DNA of 64,000 nucleotides, from the NCBI GenBank assembly GCA_014378765.1, contig JACMNA010000033.1, positions 1-64,000 on the forward strand. Reading direction: 5' to 3'. Shown here in pieces: positions 60,823-64,000 of this stretch; the stretch's first letter is position 1; every line of letters begins with the position of its first letter. Position numbers and translations under genes: made by a program. Below the pieces are notes generated by a model. That model made no database searches and was not told where the DNA came from. It saw only the letters and a program-made list of their open reading frames with translations. This DNA comes from Bdellovibrio sp. (GTDB taxonomy: Bacteria; Bdellovibrionota; Bdellovibrionia; Bdellovibrionales; Bdellovibrionaceae).

Positions 60823-61830
60823 ATGATTCAGCCGCGTAAAACGATTACACTTTACTTTGTAACTAACGATGAGGGTCAAACCCGTAAACTCGTGATGCCT
60901 ATTAGTTATTTTAAAATTTCGGCGTTTGTTATTGCGGTGTTTATTGTGTCGTTGTTAGCCGGGTTGATTGATTATTTCGGTTTACTGGCGCAATCGATTG
61001 AAAATAAAAAATTAAAAATTGAAAACATTAATTTGCAGAAACAATTTCAAGTAGTTGAAAGCAAATTAGATACACTGCAATCTGCGCTCGAGCGGGTTGG
61101 CATGATGACAAATAAATTAAAACTAATTACCGACACGCAAATGAAAGATCGGTCGGAGCGCCTCAGTTTTCCGGCGCAAATTTTACCTGAACCCACGCCC
61201 TCACAGCAAGCTAGCGAAAGAATGTCTTCGGAAGACTTTATTCAACAAGAACCGTTGGTGATTGGAGATAGTCCTGTCAATACTCTTAAAGGTGAATTGG
61301 CTTCGGAAAAATCGGTTTCGAACTATTCAACCCTAGTCATACGAATTGACGAAGCGGTGAAAGATTCAGCCTTGAAAGAACAATCGGTTATTGAACTTTG
61401 GGAAATGTTATCTGATCGACAAAGTTTACTGGCCTCAACCCCTAATATGAAGCCATCACGTGGGCCCATCGGTTCACGCTTTGGCTATCGAATGGATCCC
61501 ATCAACGGTCGACAAAAAATGCATGCGGGCGTTGATATTACCGCCGCTCCGGGAACGCCTGTTCGCGCGCCGGCTGATGGCGTGGTCAGTTTTGCGGGTT
61601 GGGATGATTTTTATGGAAAGCTTGTTTCGATTGATCACGGCTACGGGGTTTTAACTCGATATGCCCATAACTCGCAAATTTATGTTCAAGTGGGGCAAAA
61701 GGTTTCAAAATTTGATGTTATTTCTGCGACGGGAAATACTGGGCGGTCGACCGGTCCCCACCTTCACTACGAAGTTCGGGTAAATAATATTCCGGTGAAT
61801 CCTATGAATTATATTTTAGATGATGATTAG
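60823..61830 (+). CDS. M23 peptidase (LytM type), membrane-anchored
   Basis: Zinc-fold peptidase acting on peptidoglycan peptides. The 335-aa protein has an N-terminal anchor (about 24-50), a coiled coil (50-100), a linker rich in Ser/Glu, and a C-terminal LytM domain (about 210-330). Ligands HAGVD (His and Asp) and HLHYEV (HxH) are present, so it should be active and not a degenerate EnvC-like activator. The ATG at 60823 follows the phosphatase closely; an in-frame TTG two codons earlier is possible. Confidence 0.91.
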   Translation: MIQPRKTITLYFVTNDEGQTRKLVMPISYFKISAFVIAVFIVSLLAGLIDYFGLLAQSIENKKLKIENINLQKQFQVVESKLDTLQSALERVGMMTNKLKLITDTQMKDRSERLSFPAQILPEPTPSQQASERMSSEDFIQQEPLVIGDSPVNTLKGELASEKSVSNYSTLVIRIDEAVKDSALKEQSVIELWEMLSDRQSLLASTPNMKPSRGPIGSRFGYRMDPINGRQKMHAGVDITAAPGTPVRAPADGVVSFAGWDDFYGKLVSIDHGYGVLTRYAHNSQIYVQVGQKVSKFDVISATGNTGRSTGPHLHYEVRVNNIPVNPMNYILDDD

Positions 61831-61847
61831 TTTTTTACGCTGACGAT

Positions 61848-63143
61848 TTATTTTTTAGCGAATTTACTTAATTTTTTCATTAAAGAATTTAAAAATTCTT
61901 CGGCCCTTAAAGCACGAAATTCTTTTTCAAATTCAATGGGCGTGTATAGCTTTTCAATGGATTTTTCGGAAAGACGCTGCAATTTTGTTACATCAACTTT
62001 TTCATTCTGCAATGCGAACAGTAAAAATTTTTGATTTAACGGTAAATATACAAACGCATTAAGGGGCAAAGCAAGCGCGGTTGGAATCATTTGCACCGGA
62101 ATGCCAATATGTTGAAGTTCTAAAAGATCGATTGATAAATTTTGCGGGTCAACCGAAAAGAAGCTAACCGTCACTTCCTTATCGTAAATAGACAGAACCT
62201 CAATATATTCCGCTTCGGCCTTCGCGAAAGTTTGATAATCGGGATTCGTTATTGAAATTTGAAACTGATCTGTTTCCGTAAATTCTTGAAGCTCTACTAA
62301 GTGTGACGCTAACCAAGTTTGAAATACATTTTTCGCCAACGAAAAATCAATTTCGAAGTCAGCGTGAATGATTAGATACCCGCACCAGGTTAAGCTTTGA
62401 ATTGTAAGGCAGTAAGTTGAACTACGAGCTTCATAATTATCAACGGAAGAAGAAGCCTCTTGAAAATTCTTTGTGCTTGGGCCCGCGGGCGCGGATGGAC
62501 CATTATCATAGTAGGTTTCAATCAAATCGGCGATGGGCATTTTTACGTTATCACCGAAACCAGTTTTGAGTTCTTGTCTAAGTTGCTCTGAAAGTTCTTT
62601 TCGCTGATAGGTGCCTAATTGTTGATTCTTTGTTTTTAATAATTCGCCGCGCCGCCCTTTTTGCACGAATGCAATATTTGACTGATTTTCGATAACATTC
62701 ACGTTCGAGAAATTTGATTCGAAAACTTCTAGGTTGGCTTCTTTAGACTTAATTTCTGTCGTAGTTGTAGTCGTAGCATTAGCCTTTATCGTTTTTAAAA
62801 CCAATCGCTCGACGGCCGGACCAGACATCGGGGGATACAATTTAAAGGGGCATTTACTGTACTCTAACTTTCGTATGGACTCTTTCGTGTTGTTTTGAAC
62901 AAATAAAACCGTAACCCCTTTAGTTAAAGAATTAATGGCGTTAATCATTGCTACAATTCTACCATTTGCATGATCTAAAGGTAGAAAAATAAAGTCAGGT
63001 TGTAAGGATATAATTCTGCTTAAACTTGAGTCTAAATCAGAATCTAACAAAACTTCAAAGTTACGTTTTAATAGAAAATTTTCGACGTATTTGATATTTT
63101 TAGAATTTGATGCGACAAAAAACAATTTCTTTTTAGCTTCCAT
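61848..63143 (-). CDS. Pseudo-receiver protein of unknown function
   Basis: A 431-aa soluble protein. The first 115 residues have a receiver-like pattern (KLFFVASNSKNIKYVENFL, then QPDFIFLPLDHANG), but the acidic pocket Asp is missing and the acceptor position is weak; so it is a pseudo-receiver. A poly-Thr segment (about 123-129) and a long linker lead to a C-terminal domain of about 190 residues that starts with SLTWCGYLIIHADFEIDFSLAKN and ends in a Lys-rich helix. No known domain recognised there. It converges with the M23 gene (17 bp). Confidence 0.7.
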   Translation of the reverse strand: MEAKKKLFFVASNSKNIKYVENFLLKRNFEVLLDSDLDSSLSRIISLQPDFIFLPLDHANGRIVAMINAINSLTKGVTVLFVQNNTKESIRKLEYSKCPFKLYPPMSGPAVERLVLKTIKANATTTTTTEIKSKEANLEVFESNFSNVNVIENQSNIAFVQKGRRGELLKTKNQQLGTYQRKELSEQLRQELKTGFGDNVKMPIADLIETYYDNGPSAPAGPSTKNFQEASSSVDNYEARSSTYCLTIQSLTWCGYLIIHADFEIDFSLAKNVFQTWLASHLVELQEFTETDQFQISITNPDYQTFAKAEAEYIEVLSIYDKEVTVSFFSVDPQNLSIDLLELQHIGIPVQMIPTALALPLNAFVYLPLNQKFLLFALQNEKVDVTKLQRLSEKSIEKLYTPIEFEKEFRALRAEEFLNSLMKKLSKFAKK

Positions 63144-63356
63144 TTAACTTAGCCTACTATAGCTATCGTCGCAGAGGTATTAATCAAATATAATTCGACA
63201 AAGGTCTAACGATAGAAACAGAATTTATTTAATAATGAGACGGCGCTTAATAAAAGTTCATCACCTGTAAATACAATCCTCACAAAGTAAGTCTGGCTTC
63301 TTTATATGATACGTTGTTTCCGCACAGGTTGGACGTACATTGGCATCTTCTTTGTA
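63144..63356. other. Intergenic region, mostly empty
   Basis: About 213 bp upstream of the broken secreted-protein frame and on the start side of the pseudo-receiver gene. AT-rich; I found no credible gene, tRNA, hairpin terminator or repeat. It presumably contains the promoter of the minus-strand pseudo-receiver gene. Confidence 0.6.
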
Positions 63357-63562
63357 ATGAAAATAAGTAAAATAAGTAAGATTATTAAACTACTTATCAG
63401 CTTATTTATTCTACCTGGGCAGGCATCAATTACGATCTACGGGCTGCAACCACGGCCGCGGAGCTAACTGAAAGCTTAACGGAAAATAAGGATTTAGTGA
63501 TATCGCATTACATTTCAACGTCGGATAATAAATTTCAAGTTTCATTTCGCTGGAACTGGTAA
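63357..63562 (+). pseudogene. Small secreted-protein gene, apparently frameshifted
   Basis: From the ATG at 63357 a frame encodes a very good signal peptide (KIIKLLISLFILPGQA, then SITIYGLQPRPRS) but stops at 63465-63467. A second frame, open from 63389, carries ELTESLTENKDLVISHYIS and ends FQVSFRWNW at 63560-63562. Joining them with one frame change around 63440-63465 gives a plausible exported protein of about 68 aa. So this is probably a decayed gene or a sequence error. No convincing ribosome site is seen. The 3' end overlaps purD by 28 bp. Confidence 0.38.
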
Positions 63563-64000
63563 GAGCCTAAATCAGTTCTAAATTGGCGCCCTTCAAATTG
63601 AATTTGCGCGTTCAAGGCGTAGGCTTTTTGTTTGGCCTTCTCGAAACTTTCATCGATCGCCACAATATTAAGAACACGACCGCCAGCGCTGATGAGTTGA
63701 CCGTCTGGGCTTTTCGCGGTTCCTGCATGCAATATGTACGCTTCGTCGGTGTTAGCCGGAATTTGTATCGGCACATTTTTTTGTACTTGTTCCGGGTACC
63801 CTGGCGCAGCGTTAACGATGCAAAAAGCGGATTTATTGTTAAACTGAAGGTCTTCCACAAATCCATTCGATAACAAATAAAAAACTTTTCCTAAATCATT
63901 TTTAATTAGAGGCAATAAGACTTGCGTTTCGGGGTCACCAAAGCGCGTGTTGTATTCTAAAGCGTAAGGTTCACCATCAACGACCATAACACCCACGAAC
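63535..64000 (-). CDS. purD: Phosphoribosylamine-glycine ligase, C-terminal part
   Basis: GAR synthetase of de novo purine synthesis; the 5' part is cut by the window edge, and the frame is open to base 64000. What is visible is the end of the ATP-grasp domain, with FVGVMVVDGEPYALEYNTRFGDPETQVLLPL (the EYN-RFGDPE metal/ATP site), followed by the C-terminal GARS domain. An apparent GTG at 63994-63996 is internal. The end FEGRQFRTDLGSYQ fits the normal C-terminus, so nothing suggests truncation. Confidence 0.93.
   Translation of the reverse strand, partial: FVGVMVVDGEPYALEYNTRFGDPETQVLLPLIKNDLGKVFYLLSNGFVEDLQFNNKSAFCIVNAAPGYPEQVQKNVPIQIPANTDEAYILHAGTAKSPDGQLISAGGRVLNIVAIDESFEKAKQKAYALNAQIQFEGRQFRTDLGSYQFQRNET

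Noticed and set aside
1-64000. tRNA, rRNA, CRISPR, insertion sequence or prophage genes
   Set aside because: No T-loop/anticodon clover-leaf, no regularly spaced repeats, no transposase, integrase or phage structural motif was seen while reading both strands; a tRNAscan or Rfam search would be decisive.

Overview
The window reads as a compact, AT-leaning (by eye roughly 40-43% GC) chromosome segment of a Gram-negative, didermal bacterium. The gene mix fits the Bdellovibrionota best, for example the Bdellovibrionales: a long-form aromatic amino acid hydroxylase, HPPD and homogentisate dioxygenase, a GYF_2-PilZ protein, a DksA-like protein that has lost its zinc ligands, a Yej-type peptide transporter, many small secreted proteins, and LPS heptose synthesis. 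This assignment is inference from gene content; there is no rRNA or tRNA gene here to prove it. I see no insertion sequence, prophage, CRISPR array or classical defence island. The window is mostly housekeeping and cell-envelope DNA with very tight packing (ATGA, GTGA and TAATG overlaps, and convergent 3' overlaps).

Layout. 1-906: 3' part of an acyl desaturase. 913-5579 (minus): one coupled operon running from ketopantoate to 4'-phosphopantetheine (DUF2520 protein, panB, panC, coaBC, coaX, panD); the DUF2520 protein stands where a ketopantoate reductase is needed. 5706-9052: a two-gene membrane module, a cN-II-like 5'-nucleotidase and a rhodanese. 9178-14973: a PIF1-like helicase, then hpd-hmgA-ribD and a secreted protein in one coupled run. 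14970-18387 (minus): TrmJ-like methyltransferase, aromatic amino acid hydroxylase, HldD. With hpd-hmgA this gives Phe to Tyr, and homogentisate formation and cleavage, in a 7-kb neighbourhood.

18646-27896: C-terminal processing protease, an orphan ATP-grasp protein, exonuclease III, a penicillin-binding transpeptidase, a TetR regulator, small secreted proteins, a DksA-like regulator with two perfect palindromes upstream, and a small region framed by a 36-bp direct repeat. 27975-38701: agmatinase, Yej-type peptide-importer genes (binding protein and two permeases), a nucleotidyltransferase, a short region with a hairpin and a probable 40-aa membrane peptide, then arginine decarboxylase and leuS. 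Arginine decarboxylase and agmatinase together make putrescine.

38846-50974: a receiver-GGDEF cyclase, CDF metal exporter, TrmB, a DUF1624 membrane protein with a ferredoxin, thioredoxin reductase coupled to a receiver protein, two tandem paralogous lipoproteins, an outer-membrane barrel, a GYF_2-PilZ protein, and the OppD/OppF-type ATPases that probably energise the permeases located 16 kb away. 51027-64000: phosphoglycolate phosphatase-like HAD, O-methyltransferase, SDR, a RecQ without an evident winged-helix domain, an AceE-like E1 enzyme without E2/E3 neighbours, a TonB-like protein, a PP2C phosphatase, an M23 peptidase, a pseudo-receiver protein, a likely broken small secreted gene, and the 3' part of purD.

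I did not find a clearly new multi-gene system. The most promising leads are the PanG-like step in the CoA operon, the repeat-bearing C-terminal half of the aromatic amino acid hydroxylase, the 36-bp repeat-framed cassette, the 40-aa peptide with its hairpin, and the zinc-less DksA with its palindromes.
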